Below, piece by piece: positions 6,838-15,042 of a stretch of 35,657 bases of DNA; within the stretch, counting starts at the first letter, position 1; each line of letters begins with the position of its first letter. The notes beneath the pieces are model-generated. The model was given only the letters and a program-made list of their open reading frames with translations. It ran no database searches and was not told the DNA's origin. Origin of the DNA: an uncultured Megamonas sp. Its GTDB lineage: Bacteria > Bacillota > Negativicutes > Selenomonadales > Selenomonadaceae. The translations under genes and the position numbers were made by a program. The stretch is from contig USIX01000005.1 of assembly GCA_900554895.1 (NCBI GenBank), positions 1 to 35,657 of the forward strand. The letters are read 5' to 3'.

Positions 6838-8570
6838 ATGAATATGTCAAAACTTAATATTGATCAAAAAAATGTTAGAATACTTTTCAGTGAAAAGAAA
6901 ACGGATTTTCTTATACCTGATTATCAACGTCCTTATGCTTGGAGCGAAAAGGAATGCCAAACACTGTGGGATGACCTCTTTTCTTTTGCTTTTCCTGATA
7001 ATGATTGTGATAATTTTGATAGTAGTACAGATGAGTATTTTCTCGGTCCTATCGTAACTTTTAAAAATAATGAAGGAAAAATGGAAATTATTGATGGTCA
7101 GCAGCGTCTAACTACATTAATGCTCTTATTACGTGCTTTTTATAACAAATATGGTAATATGAAAGACGATAAGTCACTTAAAACGAGTAAACTTATTGAG
7201 CAGTGTATTTGGAAAACAGATGAATTCGGAGATCCAGATAAGTCAGCTCTCAAGATTAATTCGGAGGTTGCTACGGATGAGCAAAAAGATGAATTTTTAA
7301 ATATTCTCAGGGACGGTATTACTGAAGATAGCTGGAAAAGTAATTATGCTATGAACTATCGGTTTTTTCAAAGTAAAATTGCAACTTTTTTGAATGATTA
7401 TCCAGATTGGTTTTCTTATTTTCCAATTAGGATTATGAATAATTGTGTTCTTTTACCGATTGAAGCAGAATCACAAGATACAGCTTTGCAAATTTTTTCT
7501 ACATTAAATGACCGTGGTAAGCCGTTATCTGATGCGGACATTTTCAAAGCGCAATTTTATAAGTATTTTTCATCAAAAGATGAAAAGAGGCAGTTTATTC
7601 AAAAGTGGAAAAATCTTGAAGTTTTATGTGAGTCGCTTTTTCATCCTAGCACAGGGACACCAATGGATGAGCTTTTTACACGATATATGTATTATGAACG
7701 GGCAAAACAGGGTATAAAATCTTCTACAACAGAAGCATTGCGTAAATTCTATGAACGAAATTCATATATATTACTGAAGAATACGCAGACTTTTGAAAAT
7801 CTGATTGATTTAGCCAATTTCTGGAATGATGTACAAAATCAAAATAGAAATCGTTTTTCTGAAAGAGTTTTAAGACGATTGTTTGTATTAAACTATGCAC
7901 CGAATGGTATGTGGAATTATTTTGTATCGGTTTATTATATGGCATATCATGATCAGGAAGGATTTTTAAATGATGAAGAGTTTTATCAATTATTTGGGCT
8001 TATGCTATTGTTAATCCAGGTGTAAATGCGCTTAGAACACCAATATTTGCAGAAATGGTGAATATTGTCAATAAACGTCCTGTAAAATTTTCGGAATATC
8101 TGTTTCGTTCGAGACAGCTTCAAAATGTCTTAAATAATTATTCATTCAGTAATAATCGTGCAATTACAAAATCTATGTTGACCTGGTGGGCATTACAAGA
8201 TGAAAAACAAGAACTGCCAACGCTTGAAACTTTATTTCAGATTGAGCATATTTTTGCTCGTAATAGGCAAGAAAAAGAAAAGGTCTTATCAAATTCAAGA
8301 AATTTGGAAAGTCTAGGGAATAAGGTTCTTTTGGAAAAGAGGATTAATATTAGGGCATCTGATTATCGTTTTTCTGATAAAATAAAATATTATACAGGTT
8401 TTGAAAATAGTCGTAAACAAAAAATTGCAGGAACAAAAATAAAAGAATTGCTTACTCTTTAAGTATCAAATCAAGATTTTACAGAAATAGATATTGTTCA
8501 GCGCAATGCAAAAATTGTGTTGAAATTTCAAGAATATCTGGGAAAAAATGGATTACTTCAGGAAAAGTAA
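6838..8570 (+). pseudogene. DUF262/DUF1524 protein (GmrSD-like), broken by a frameshift and a stop
   Basis: Residues near the start show the DUF262 motifs IPDYQRPYAW (26-35) and IIDGQQRLTTL (84-94) and later ALQIFSTLNDRGKPLSDADIFKAQ, the ParB-like NTPase fold found in type IV restriction GmrSD proteins and other phage-defence proteins. The frame ends at 8025, but homology continues one frame back (WAYAIVNPGVNALRTPIFAEM from 7995), as if one T was lost from the TTTGGG run at 7993-7998. The DUF1524 HNH-like part follows with QIEHIFARNRQ. A TAA at 8460 interrupts it, after which the same frame reads on (VSNQDFTEIDIVQRNAK) to 8570. The start has AGAAGG 4 bp (ATG 6838) or 10 bp (ATG 6844) upstream. 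Two lesions make it very probably inactive. Confidence 0.85.
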
Positions 8571-8624
8571 AAAATAAGGATTATAGGTATTAATGTTAGC
8601 ATCATCGGGAAAGTAGGAATATAA

Positions 8625-8708
8625 ATGTTAAAAGATGTAAATTACTATTTATCATTAGGTCTTGATGAAGTAATGGCAAAATACTATGCTTCTGGAAGAA
8701 AAAGATAA
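8625..8708 (+). pseudogene. N-terminal remnant of a small gene (DUF2442-like?)
   Basis: A 27-codon ORF, MLKDVNYYLSLGLDEVMAK then YYASGRKR and stop, preceded by AGGAAT. The opening is reminiscent of the N-terminus of small DUF2442-type proteins, which continue for some 60-100 residues, but the frame stops here and no continuation is seen in the other frames. It is best read as a truncated fragment inside the decayed island; the family assignment is a weak recollection, not a search result. Confidence 0.35.
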
Positions 8709-8722
8709 TAGATGTTGAACCG

Positions 8723-8772
8723 TAGTTTATATTTGCTGCTTGTAGTCACTTAACCTCACTAAATATAAACTA
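8723..8772. repeat. Inverted repeat related to the elements at 14844 and 25853
   Basis: TAGTTTATATTT (8723-8734) and AAATATAAACTA (8761-8772), a perfect 12-bp inverted repeat with a 26-bp spacer. Read on the minus strand the spacer TAGTGAGGTTAAGTGA matches the spacer of the element at 25853-25915 (TAGTGAGATTAAGTTA). The right flank GAAAATCAATTAGC matches GAAAACCAACTAGC at 25921. It sits next to no intact gene here. Confidence 0.7.
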
Positions 8773-8828
8773 TTATACTGTTTTGGAAAATCAATTAGCC
8801 TGATATTCCAGCATTAGCGTAATAATGT

Positions 8829-8866
8829 AAAAAGCCCTGAGAACTGGTACTTCTCGGGGCTTTTGT
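8829..8866. terminator. Bidirectional terminator hairpin
   Basis: AAAAGCCCTGAGAA pairs with TTCTCGGGGCTTTT (8830-8864), with A/T runs on both sides. It ends the putative small RNA read from 8892 on the minus strand. Confidence 0.8.
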
Positions 8867-8926
8867 GTTTAATAATAAACCTGACTTTGCCTACACATAG
8901 TATAACATATAAAAATAATTTTGCAA
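8829..8926 (-). ncRNA. Putative small RNA with own promoter
   Basis: Minus-strand promoter: TTGCAA (8926-8921), 16 bp, TATACT (8904-8899). The predicted RNA starts near 8892 with GTAGGCAAAG, similar to the start of the candidate toxin mRNA (GTAGGCAAGG at 6457), and ends at the hairpin 8829-8864 after about 64 nt. It contains no ORF. It may be a remnant of a second toxin-antitoxin copy; existence as an RNA is unproven. Confidence 0.4.
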
Positions 8927-8936
8927 TAGAAAATAT

Positions 8937-9016
8937 GTCAAACGTTAATTGCCTTGTCTTTTTGTGTTTTTATTATACTACATAGAAAGAGCAAATTCAA
9001 ATATGATATAATGAAA
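8937..9016. repeat. 80-bp direct repeat, copy 2
   Basis: Second copy of 6731-6810. It supplies the plus-strand extended -10 promoter (TGATATAAT, 9004-9012) just before the Nudix gene and also keeps the minus-strand TTGAAT-17-TATAAT promoter (9000-8972) of the antitoxin-like RNA, although the body of that RNA is not present after about 30 nt. Confidence 0.95.
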
Positions 9017-9045
9017 AACAAAGTGATAATCGGGAGGAATGAATT

Positions 9046-9534
9046 ATGATTGCCAAATTCTGTCATGAATGTGGTACAAAGCTAACGCAAAAGGAGTTGG
9101 AAAACGAAGGAATTATTCCTTTCTGCCCGAAATGTAAGGTGTACCGTTTTCCTGTGTACAATGTGGCGGTAAGCATGATTGTAATAAATAAAAAAACGGA
9201 TAAAATACTGCTGATAAAACAGTATGGAAAAGATTATTACGTACTTGTTGCCGGATATGTGAACAGAATGGAGCAGTTGGAGCATGCCGTTGCAAGAGAA
9301 ATAAAGGAAGAGACAGGAATGAATGTTTCGCAGATTAAGTTTAATCGAACCCGGTTTTATGAACCGTCGGATGTGCTGATGTGCAATTTTACCGCATTTG
9401 TAGAAGATGACAGCGATTTTTGCGTTAATGAGGAAATTGACGATTACTGCTGGTTTACATATGAGGAAGCGCGAAAAAACATACGGCAGAACAGTCTGGC
9501 AGCGTATTTTCTTAATGCTTATCTTGATGAATAA
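9046..9534 (+). CDS. Nudix hydrolase with N-terminal zinc ribbon
   Basis: 162-aa pyrophosphohydrolase. Residues 6-30 form a zinc ribbon (Cys6-x2-Cys9, Cys27-x2-Cys30), and the complete Nudix box G-x5-E-x7-REIKEETG-M spans residues 70-92, with the metal-binding REIKEE intact. The ribbon plus Nudix order resembles NudC-type NADH/NAD-capped RNA pyrophosphatases, but the protein is shorter than NudC (about 250 aa) and the NudC specificity segment is not evident, so the substrate (a nucleoside diphosphate derivative) is open. The start is set by GGGAGG 8 bp upstream. Its promoter lies in repeat copy 2, so the repeat may have been captured from this gene's own upstream region. Confidence 0.87.
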   Translation: MIAKFCHECGTKLTQKELENEGIIPFCPKCKVYRFPVYNVAVSMIVINKKTDKILLIKQYGKDYYVLVAGYVNRMEQLEHAVAREIKEETGMNVSQIKFNRTRFYEPSDVLMCNFTAFVEDDSDFCVNEEIDDYCWFTYEEARKNIRQNSLAAYFLNAYLDE

Positions 9535-9559
9535 ATTGTATTGAAAATAGGGGATTTTT

Positions 9560-10000
9560 ATGATTTATTGGTTGGATGAAGAAGCTTGGGGAGCTGAAGG
9601 CAGTTTTAAAAGCAGTTTTTTTCGCAATGATGAAAACAGCAATGAATTAAATATTTATGTGATAAATTCCGAATTAAAGGAGTGCGCTGAAAAATGTGCA
9701 GAAGCTTTAAATAGTCTTTCCAGATTGGAGATAAAAGAAATTTGTGAAAAGTTGATAGAAAATGTAAAAAAAGAAACAGCAAATGAGGAGGTTGATTTGC
9801 AGGGAGTTAATAATCCTTTCGAAATATTGAATTATTGCTGGTTTATAACAGTATATGTAGATATGGCCAGTGCAGAAGATGAAATAGCTTATGTTGTAGA
9901 AGGAGAAGGACAGTGGGGTACACCGGTAGGATTTGTCATCAGAAACGGTAAAGTAATTTATGCCGGCGGTGATTATTTGGATTATATAAAAAATAAATGA
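9560..10000 (+). CDS. Hypothetical acidic protein
   Basis: 146 aa, acidic, with no signal peptide or membrane segment. The C-terminal third is the most structured part: EIAYVVEGEGQWGTPVGFVIRNGKVIYAGG, a run of beta strands with two Gly turns. The overall look recalls small immunity-type or DUF6985-like proteins, but no family is recognised with certainty. It follows the Nudix gene by 25 bp with an AGGGG ribosome site and is likely co-transcribed with it. Confidence 0.6.
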   Translation: MIYWLDEEAWGAEGSFKSSFFRNDENSNELNIYVINSELKECAEKCAEALNSLSRLEIKEICEKLIENVKKETANEEVDLQGVNNPFEILNYCWFITVYVDMASAEDEIAYVVEGEGQWGTPVGFVIRNGKVIYAGGDYLDYIKNK

Positions 10001-10057
10001 TAAAGCAGTTATTGATATATATGATATAATAAAAGAAAAATGAAAGAAGTTGTACAT

Positions 10058-10642
10058 ATGACAGAAAAAGAGAAAATGCAAAAGGGCATGTGGTATGATG
10101 CCAATTATGATAAGGAGCTTTTGGCGGAACGGCTGGAAGCGGAGGATTTATGTTATGAATTCAATCAAACCCGTCCGAAAGAAGTGGAAAAAAGAGAAGC
10201 CGTTTTGGCAAAGCTCTTGCCGAATAAAGCAAAGGATGTGAGTATTTTAGCTCCGTTTTATGCCGATTACGGTAAAAACTGCATAATCGGTGAAGGAACT
10301 TTCATAAATCACGGCGCATATCTTATGGACTGCGCTCCGATTAAAATCGGTAAACATTGTTTTATCGGTCCGAACTGCGGCATGTATACGGCAACTCATG
10401 CTTTTGTGGCGGAGCAGAGGAATATGGGATTGGAAAAAGCAAATCCGATAACTTTGGAAGATAATGTATGGCTGGGCGGAGATGTTACCATTCTGCCGGG
10501 CGTAACAATCGGTGAAGGCAGTATTATCGGGGCAAAAAGTCTTGTAAATAAGGATATTCCGCCAAATGTAATTGCAGTGGGCAATCCGTGCAAAATAATC
10601 CGCGAAATAACGGAAGAAGACAGAATAGACTTGAAAGAATAA
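10058..10642 (+). CDS. Sugar O-acetyltransferase (maltose/galactoside acetyltransferase family)
   Basis: 194-aa left-handed beta-helix enzyme that transfers acetyl from acetyl-CoA to a sugar hydroxyl. The N-terminal MTEKEKMQKGMWYDANYDKEL is the maltose acetyltransferase domain. Hexapeptide repeats follow from about residue 70 (IGEGTFINHGAY, IGKHCFIGPNCGMYTATHAF with the catalytic His), ending with VWLGGDVTILPGVTIGEGSIIGAKSLV and the usual VAVGNPCKIIREI. The ATG at 10058 is preferred over 10040 because AAGAAG lies 8 bp upstream and the product then matches the usual N-terminus. An extended -10 TGATATAAT lies at 10022-10030. Confidence 0.9.
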   Translation: MTEKEKMQKGMWYDANYDKELLAERLEAEDLCYEFNQTRPKEVEKREAVLAKLLPNKAKDVSILAPFYADYGKNCIIGEGTFINHGAYLMDCAPIKIGKHCFIGPNCGMYTATHAFVAEQRNMGLEKANPITLEDNVWLGGDVTILPGVTIGEGSIIGAKSLVNKDIPPNVIAVGNPCKIIREITEEDRIDLKE

Positions 10643-10689
10643 AAAAAGCTGTAATGAAATCTTATCAAATCTTTCATTACAGCTTTTTA
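10643..10689. terminator. Bidirectional terminator
   Basis: Long stem AAAAAGCTGTAATGAAA with TTTCATTACAGCTTTTT around a 12-nt loop, between convergent genes. Confidence 0.92.
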
Positions 10690-10690
10690 T

Positions 10691-11320
10691 TTATCTGATA
10701 AAATTCGTCCATTGCGTATTTTTCATAGGCGGGGCAGTAATGCCATTTTCTTTGCCGAGTTTGATACATTTTAAAAGCCATGCCATATTGCGGGCAAGAT
10801 TGCGCATGGTCTGCAATCCTTCGCCGTCCAGTTTCACCTGTGCCGGTTCAGTGCCGTGAACCATGTTCCAATAAGTTGATGAAACAACAGGCATGCAGGC
10901 ATCGGTGAAATATTTGTTGAGTACATCAAGTGAGGCGGTCGTACCGGCGCGTCTGGCAGAAACAATAGCTGCTCCCGGTTTATGTTGAAAATATTTTCCG
11001 GCAGCGTAAAACATTCTATCTAAAATTGCTAAAAATTGTCCTGTAGGATGAGAATAAAATACGGGCGAACCAAAGATAAAACCGTCAGCCGTTTTGATTT
11101 TATCAATCCATTCATTGACTGTATCGTCTTTAAAAATGCAGTAGCCGTTGCCTTTGTTTTGACAGTAATTACAGCCAGCGCAATCATGAACGGATTTTGT
11201 GCCCATCTGCAGGATTTCCGTTTCGATATTTTCATTGTTAAGAACAGCAGAAATTTCATTCAGTGCCGTATATGTGCAACCGTTAATTCTTGTACTGCCG
11301 TTGAATAAAAGCACTTTCAT
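10691..11320 (-). CDS. NADPH-dependent FMN reductase / flavodoxin-family protein with Cys motif
   Basis: 209 aa. The N-terminal KVLLFNGSTRINGCTYTAL is the FMN phosphate loop of the NADPH-dependent FMN reductase family; SPVFYSHPTGQFLAILDRMF is the second flavin loop. Between them lies CAGCNYCQNKGNGYC, a compact Cys cluster like that of archaeal/anaerobe iron-sulfur flavoproteins, which could bind a 4Fe-4S cluster. It is therefore a likely soluble electron-transfer flavoprotein or quinone/nitro-compound reductase. The start has GGAGG 9 bp upstream. A minus-strand promoter TTTACA-17-TATAAT lies near 11372-11400. It faces the acetyltransferase across a shared terminator. Confidence 0.83.
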   Translation of the reverse strand: MKVLLFNGSTRINGCTYTALNEISAVLNNENIETEILQMGTKSVHDCAGCNYCQNKGNGYCIFKDDTVNEWIDKIKTADGFIFGSPVFYSHPTGQFLAILDRMFYAAGKYFQHKPGAAIVSARRAGTTASLDVLNKYFTDACMPVVSSTYWNMVHGTEPAQVKLDGEGLQTMRNLARNMAWLLKCIKLGKENGITAPPMKNTQWTNFIR

Positions 11321-11369
11321 GCAAAAACCTCCATGTTTTTAATATAATATAAAAATTATTTTCAGTTGA

Positions 11370-11400
11370 ATTATATAATTAGTGAATAAAGATGTAAAAT
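11370..11400 (-). promoter_or_regulatory. Promoter of the flavodoxin-family reductase
   Basis: Minus strand TTTACA, 17 bp, TATAAT, about 55 bp upstream of the start codon. Confidence 0.5.
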
Positions 11401-11465
11401 ACTTATATTTTATACGCAGCCATACTTTTTAGGTATATTAATAAACAGAAAATATCTGTAGAAGT

Positions 11466-11493
11466 TTATTTTTCTTCGACACAAAGAAAAATG
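11466..11493. repeat. Dispersed small palindrome
   Basis: TTTATTTTTCTT and AAAGAAAAATGAAC form a near-perfect hairpin. The reverse complement (GTTCATTTTTCTTTG core) resembles the palindrome at 2441-2470. Two copies only in this window. Confidence 0.55.
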
Positions 11494-11546
11494 AACAATC
11501 CTATAATGTGATATAATGAGAAAAAAGCGTTTTAGGAGGATTAATT

Positions 11547-12542
11547 ATGTATACAGCTTCAGATAACAGATATAAATCAATGAAATATATTCATTGTGGT
11601 AAAAGTGGTCTTTGTCTGCCGCAGGTTTCACTCGGTCTTTGGCATAATTTCGGTGATACTGCTTCGTTTGCCAATATGCGTGAGCTTTGTTTCACGGCTT
11701 TTGACAATGGTATCACTCATTTTGATTTGGCTAACAATTACGGACCGGAGCCGGGCAGTGTGGAAAAGAATTTCGGCAGAATTTTGCAAGAGGATTTAAT
11801 GCCTTATCGTGATGAAATCATCATCAGTACGAAAGCCGGTTATGAAATGTGGGACGGACCGTACGGTAACTGGGGCAGCAGAAAACATATGCTGGCAAGT
11901 CTTGACCAGAGCCTGAAGCGTATGGGTCTTGAATATGTTGATATTTTCTACCATCACCGCATGGATAAAAATACGCCGCTGGAAGAAACAATGGGAGCAC
12001 TCAGTCAGGCAGTTAAAAGCGGCAAGGCGATTTATGTCGGTCTTTCCAATTATGACGGGGAAATGCTGCAGCAGGCGACAGTGATTTTAGAAGATTTGCA
12101 TTGCCCGTTTATCATCAATCAGAACCGTTATTCCATTTTTGACAGAACTATTGAAAATAATGGTTTAAAAGATACGGCGGACAGACTGCAAAAAGGAATT
12201 ATAGCTTTCAGTCCTCTGGCTCAGGGAATGTTGACGGACAGATATCTGCACGGTATACCGGAAGACAGCCGCGTAAAGACGGACGGACGTTTTCTGAAAG
12301 AGGCGGCACTTACACCAAATCGTTTACAGCAGATTGTCAAGTTGAATAAAATTGCTCAAAAAAGAGGACAGACACTGGCGGAAATGGCACTCAGCTGGGT
12401 TCTGAAAGATGGTATTGTAACGAGTGTTTTAATCGGTGCATCAAAGCCGACGCAGATTTTGGACAATATTAAGGCAATCGAAAATACGTCATTTACAGAG
12501 GAAGAACTGCAGATGATAGATGAGATATCACTGGAAAAATAG
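11547..12542 (+). CDS. Aldo/keto reductase, YghZ/MgrA-like
   Basis: 331-aa NADPH-dependent reductase of aldehydes such as L-glyceraldehyde 3-phosphate or methylglyoxal by family. The AKR tetrad is visible: Asp60 (THFDLANNY), Tyr65, Lys96 (ISTKAGYEMW) and His136/137 (FYHHR). The insert MWDGPYGNWGSRKHMLASLDQSL is diagnostic of the YghZ/Kv-beta-like AKR14 group. The C-terminal VLIGASKPTQILDNI is the cofactor-binding end. AGGAGG precedes the start. Two overlapping -10-like hexamers (TATAAT near 11502 and 11512) lie upstream. It begins a cluster of reductases. Confidence 0.92.
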   Translation: MYTASDNRYKSMKYIHCGKSGLCLPQVSLGLWHNFGDTASFANMRELCFTAFDNGITHFDLANNYGPEPGSVEKNFGRILQEDLMPYRDEIIISTKAGYEMWDGPYGNWGSRKHMLASLDQSLKRMGLEYVDIFYHHRMDKNTPLEETMGALSQAVKSGKAIYVGLSNYDGEMLQQATVILEDLHCPFIINQNRYSIFDRTIENNGLKDTADRLQKGIIAFSPLAQGMLTDRYLHGIPEDSRVKTDGRFLKEAALTPNRLQQIVKLNKIAQKRGQTLAEMALSWVLKDGIVTSVLIGASKPTQILDNIKAIENTSFTEEELQMIDEISLEK

Positions 12543-12548
12543 AAGATA

Positions 12549-12594
12549 AAAAGAAGCCAAACATCGGAGGGAATTTTTGATGTTTGGCTTTTAT
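12549..12594. terminator. Terminator after the aldo/keto reductase
   Basis: Perfect 12-bp stem AAGCCAAACATC/GATGTTTGGCTT (12554-12590), A-rich before and T run after; it may also serve the convergent flavodoxin gene. Confidence 0.9.
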
Positions 12595-12619
12595 ATTTTT
12601 AGTGTGTTAAAGTATAGGA

Positions 12620-13255
12620 TTATTTAATGTTGAGACTGTTAATCCAGTTGTTTACTTCATCCTGCGAAACACCGCCGCCGAGGCGTTTGCCGTCAAGCCA
12701 CGTGATGTTGCTGTAAATGGATTTTAACTGGTTGACGCTGTTTTCAATGCCGCTGCCGCCGGAAGTGCAGAACGGAATGATTTTTTTACCGGAAAAATCA
12801 TAGCTTTCCATGAAGGTATTGATAACGCGCGGCGCCTGGTCCCACCAGATTGGGTAGCCGACAAAAACAACATCGTACTGCTGGAAATTGTCTACTGTTC
12901 CGCTGATAGCAGGACGGGCGGAGGTATCATGTTGTTCTTTAGTGGCACGTGTAGTATCATCATTATAGCGAAGGTCGTCGGCGGTATACGGCTGTGCCGG
13001 CTGGATAGCGTATAAGTCGCCGCCTGTAGCGGAAGCAATCTGTTTAGCGGCATTTTCCGTATTGCCGGTACAGGAAAAATATGCGATTAGAATTTTGGTA
13101 TGGGATTTATCCGCTGTTGTATCCTGAACGGAAGCTGTCTGCTGCGCCGACTGGGACGAATTATTATCGGCGGAGTTTTCCGAAGCGCAGGCACTTAAAC
13201 AGAATATCAGCAAAGATGAAAATATTAAAACAATTATTTTAGATAGTTTTTTCAA
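12620..13255 (-). CDS. Flavodoxin-like lipoprotein
   Basis: Secreted, membrane-anchored flavodoxin. A basic start (KKLSKIIVLIFSS), a hydrophobic stretch and the lipobox LSAC place it on the outer face of the cytoplasmic membrane, followed by a Ser/Gln/Thr-rich linker of about 30 residues. The flavodoxin_4 domain has ILIAYFSCTGNTENAA (FMN phosphate loop), VFVGYPIWWDQAPRVINTF (aromatic loop) and FCTSGGSGIENS. The start is taken as TTG at 13255 because AAAGGAG lies 9 bp upstream; the ATG at 13264 abuts that site with no spacing. Two close relatives lie at 18382 and 19104. It probably carries electrons to secreted or periplasmic reductases. Confidence 0.88.
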   Translation of the reverse strand: MKKLSKIIVLIFSSLLIFCLSACASENSADNNSSQSAQQTASVQDTTADKSHTKILIAYFSCTGNTENAAKQIASATGGDLYAIQPAQPYTADDLRYNDDTTRATKEQHDTSARPAISGTVDNFQQYDVVFVGYPIWWDQAPRVINTFMESYDFSGKKIIPFCTSGGSGIENSVNQLKSIYSNITWLDGKRLGGGVSQDEVNNWINSLNIK

Positions 13256-13380
13256 TATGGACATCTCCTTTATTTATATTGGATAGTTTCAGTTTACCAT
13301 TGAAAAAAAGGCATGACAAATACTTTGTAGTCATAAATAAAGATGTTTGAAAAGCATGGAATTTTAAAGAGGTGTAAAAA

Positions 13381-13914
13381 ATGAAATATATATATAATTA
13401 CAAGTCGCCGCTGGGGAAAATAATTTTATCAAGCAACGGTACACAGTTAACGGGACTTTGGTTTGAACATCATAAACATTTTAATAATGAAGGTATTTTT
13501 ATAGAAGAAAATAGAATTCTGCCCGTTTTTGAACAGACAATAAAGTGGCTGAATATTTATTTTTCGGGAGAAAAACCGGATTTTATGCCTGAAATACAGT
13601 TGACAGGAACAGCATTTCAAATGGAAGTTTGGGATATTTTGCAGAAAATCCCTTACGGAGAAGTCGTAACATACGGAGATGTTGCCGCTGAAATTGCCCG
13701 AAAGAGAAATTTGAAAAAGATGTCGGCGCAGGCAGTAGGCGGCGCAGTGGGGCATAATCCTATTTCGATTATTATACCGTGTCACAGAGTTGTCGGCGCC
13801 AGCGGCAGTTTGACGGGTTACGGCGGTGGAATAGATAAGAAAATCGCTTTGCTTGAGCTGGAAAAGCTGGATATGAAAAAATTTTTTGTGCCGAAAAAAG
13901 GAACGGCATTATAA
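13381..13914 (+). CDS. ogt: Methylated-DNA--protein-cysteine S-methyltransferase
   Basis: Suicide repair protein that removes alkyl groups from O6-alkylguanine. 177 aa, complete. The active site is IIPCHRVVGASG with acceptor Cys134; the helix-turn-helix contains FQMEVWDILQKIPYGEVVTYGDVA, with the Tyr and Arg finger region present, and GAVGHNPISI precedes the active site. GAGGTG upstream fixes the start. It is followed by a strong terminator shared with the convergent SDR gene. No adaptive-response (Ada) domain is present. Confidence 0.95.
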   Translation: MKYIYNYKSPLGKIILSSNGTQLTGLWFEHHKHFNNEGIFIEENRILPVFEQTIKWLNIYFSGEKPDFMPEIQLTGTAFQMEVWDILQKIPYGEVVTYGDVAAEIARKRNLKKMSAQAVGGAVGHNPISIIIPCHRVVGASGSLTGYGGGIDKKIALLELEKLDMKKFFVPKKGTAL

Positions 13915-13956
13915 AAAAGACAATATATCTTGAATTTCGGGATATATTGTCTTTTA
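13914..13956. terminator. Bidirectional terminator
   Basis: Stem AAAAGACAATATATC/GATATATTGTCTTTT (about 13915-13955), between ogt and the convergent SDR gene. Confidence 0.9.
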
Positions 13957-13965
13957 ACGGAAAAT

Positions 13966-14796
13966 TTATGCCTGCGGTTTTAATGGGCCGTAAAAATAAG
14001 AGGCTGTGGATCCACCGTCTATAAGAAAATCGGAGCCGGTAATAAAGGAGCCTTTATCGCTCAGTAGAAGTTCAGCAACATTGGCCACTTCATCTGCTGT
14101 ACCGGGACGGCCTGCTGGACATTTGGCGAACATATTTTTATAAAAATCGCCGCGCGGTCCGTTAAATTCGTCTATTGCCAGAGGTGTAACGATAATGCCC
14201 GGCGATACGGAATTGATACGTGCACCGCGTTGACCCCATTTTACCGCCTGTGCCATTACGCGTTTTACATTGCAGCGTTTTGCCAGCTGATAAGCATGCA
14301 GCGTGTCGCGGATATTTTTCGGCTGAAGAATATCGAGTGATAAAAGTTCTTCCGTAGGGGTGAGAGCGAGCTGTTTGTCTTCATCCGGCGTCAGTGCCGC
14401 CATTCTGTGGCCGGACTGGCTGGAAATGGCTACGCCTGCACCGCCTTTTTTTATTACTTTGCCGACTTCTTCCAGTAAAACCGCTGTGCCGTACAAATCC
14501 ACTTTTAAAATAGTTTCGATTGAAGCCTGACTAGGTGAAACACCGGCGGCATTGACGAGCATATCTATTTCACCGTATTTTTGCGCTTCGGTGATTAATT
14601 TTAAAATAGAAGTGCGGGAAGATAAATCCATTTCTGTATAAACTGTGTCAAACCCAGCATTTTTCATGATGGAAGCGATATTTTCAGCATTTTGTATATT
14701 TTTGTCGCCGATTATAATTTTATGATTAAAACCGACCCGTCTGGCGATTGCCATGCCGATTTGACCGGCACCCGTTAAAATCAACACATCTTTCAT
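13966..14796 (-). CDS. Short-chain dehydrogenase/reductase (SDR)
   Basis: 276-aa NAD(P)H-dependent oxidoreductase with a Rossmann fold. Visible are the TGAGQIG dinucleotide loop (residues 8-14), NAAG in LVNAAGVSP, the catalytic Ser of AISSQSGH, and the Y-x3-K pair in HAYQLAKR. A longer insert between Ser and Tyr (about 40 residues, ALTPDEDKQLALTPTEELL) is unusual for classical SDRs and may form a substrate lid. The C-terminal VSPGIIVTPLA and FITGSDFLIDGG are canonical. It is transcribed divergently from the LysR gene, a typical arrangement for a LysR target. Substrate unknown. Confidence 0.9.
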   Translation of the reverse strand: MKDVLILTGAGQIGMAIARRVGFNHKIIIGDKNIQNAENIASIMKNAGFDTVYTEMDLSSRTSILKLITEAQKYGEIDMLVNAAGVSPSQASIETILKVDLYGTAVLLEEVGKVIKKGGAGVAISSQSGHRMAALTPDEDKQLALTPTEELLSLDILQPKNIRDTLHAYQLAKRCNVKRVMAQAVKWGQRGARINSVSPGIIVTPLAIDEFNGPRGDFYKNMFAKCPAGRPGTADEVANVAELLLSDKGSFITGSDFLIDGGSTASYFYGPLKPQA

Positions 14797-14843
14797 TAAA
14801 AAGACTTCCTTTCAATTAATGGTAATATCTGTTGTACTAATTA

Positions 14844-14940
14844 ATATTTTATATTCAGCGAAGTCAAGTGATAATATCGAACGGATATAAAATATGATAC
14901 TGCTGATATAAGCTGAATATTTTACTAGTATAACAGGTAT
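14844..14940. promoter_or_regulatory. Divergent SDR/LysR control region with conserved dyad
   Basis: ATATTTTATAT (14844-14854) and ATATAAAATAT (14885-14895) form a perfect 11-bp inverted repeat. The spacer (CAGCGAAGTCAAGTGATAAT) is closely similar to that of the element at 25853. On the minus strand TTGACT within it is a plausible -35 for the SDR. ATGATACTGCTGATATA (14894-14910) is a copy of the motif also found at 25844 and 27848, and ACTAGTATAACAGGTAT (14924-14940) matches 25929-25945. Likely LysR-binding region, by position. Confidence 0.6.
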
Positions 14941-15042
14941 GTTAATTTTTTATATTTATATTTTAAAATAATAAGCAGGCGGAAACAATTTCAAATGCAG
15001 ATATCATTGATAAGTAAAACTTATTCGAGTCGAGGTGATTTT

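Noticed and set aside
7990..8030. Programmed -1 frameshift in the DUF262 gene
   Set aside because: The bases at the switch (A TTT GGG) are not an X-XXY-YYZ slippery heptamer in the reading frame, no stimulatory structure follows, and a second lesion (TAA 8460) is present, so decay is simpler.
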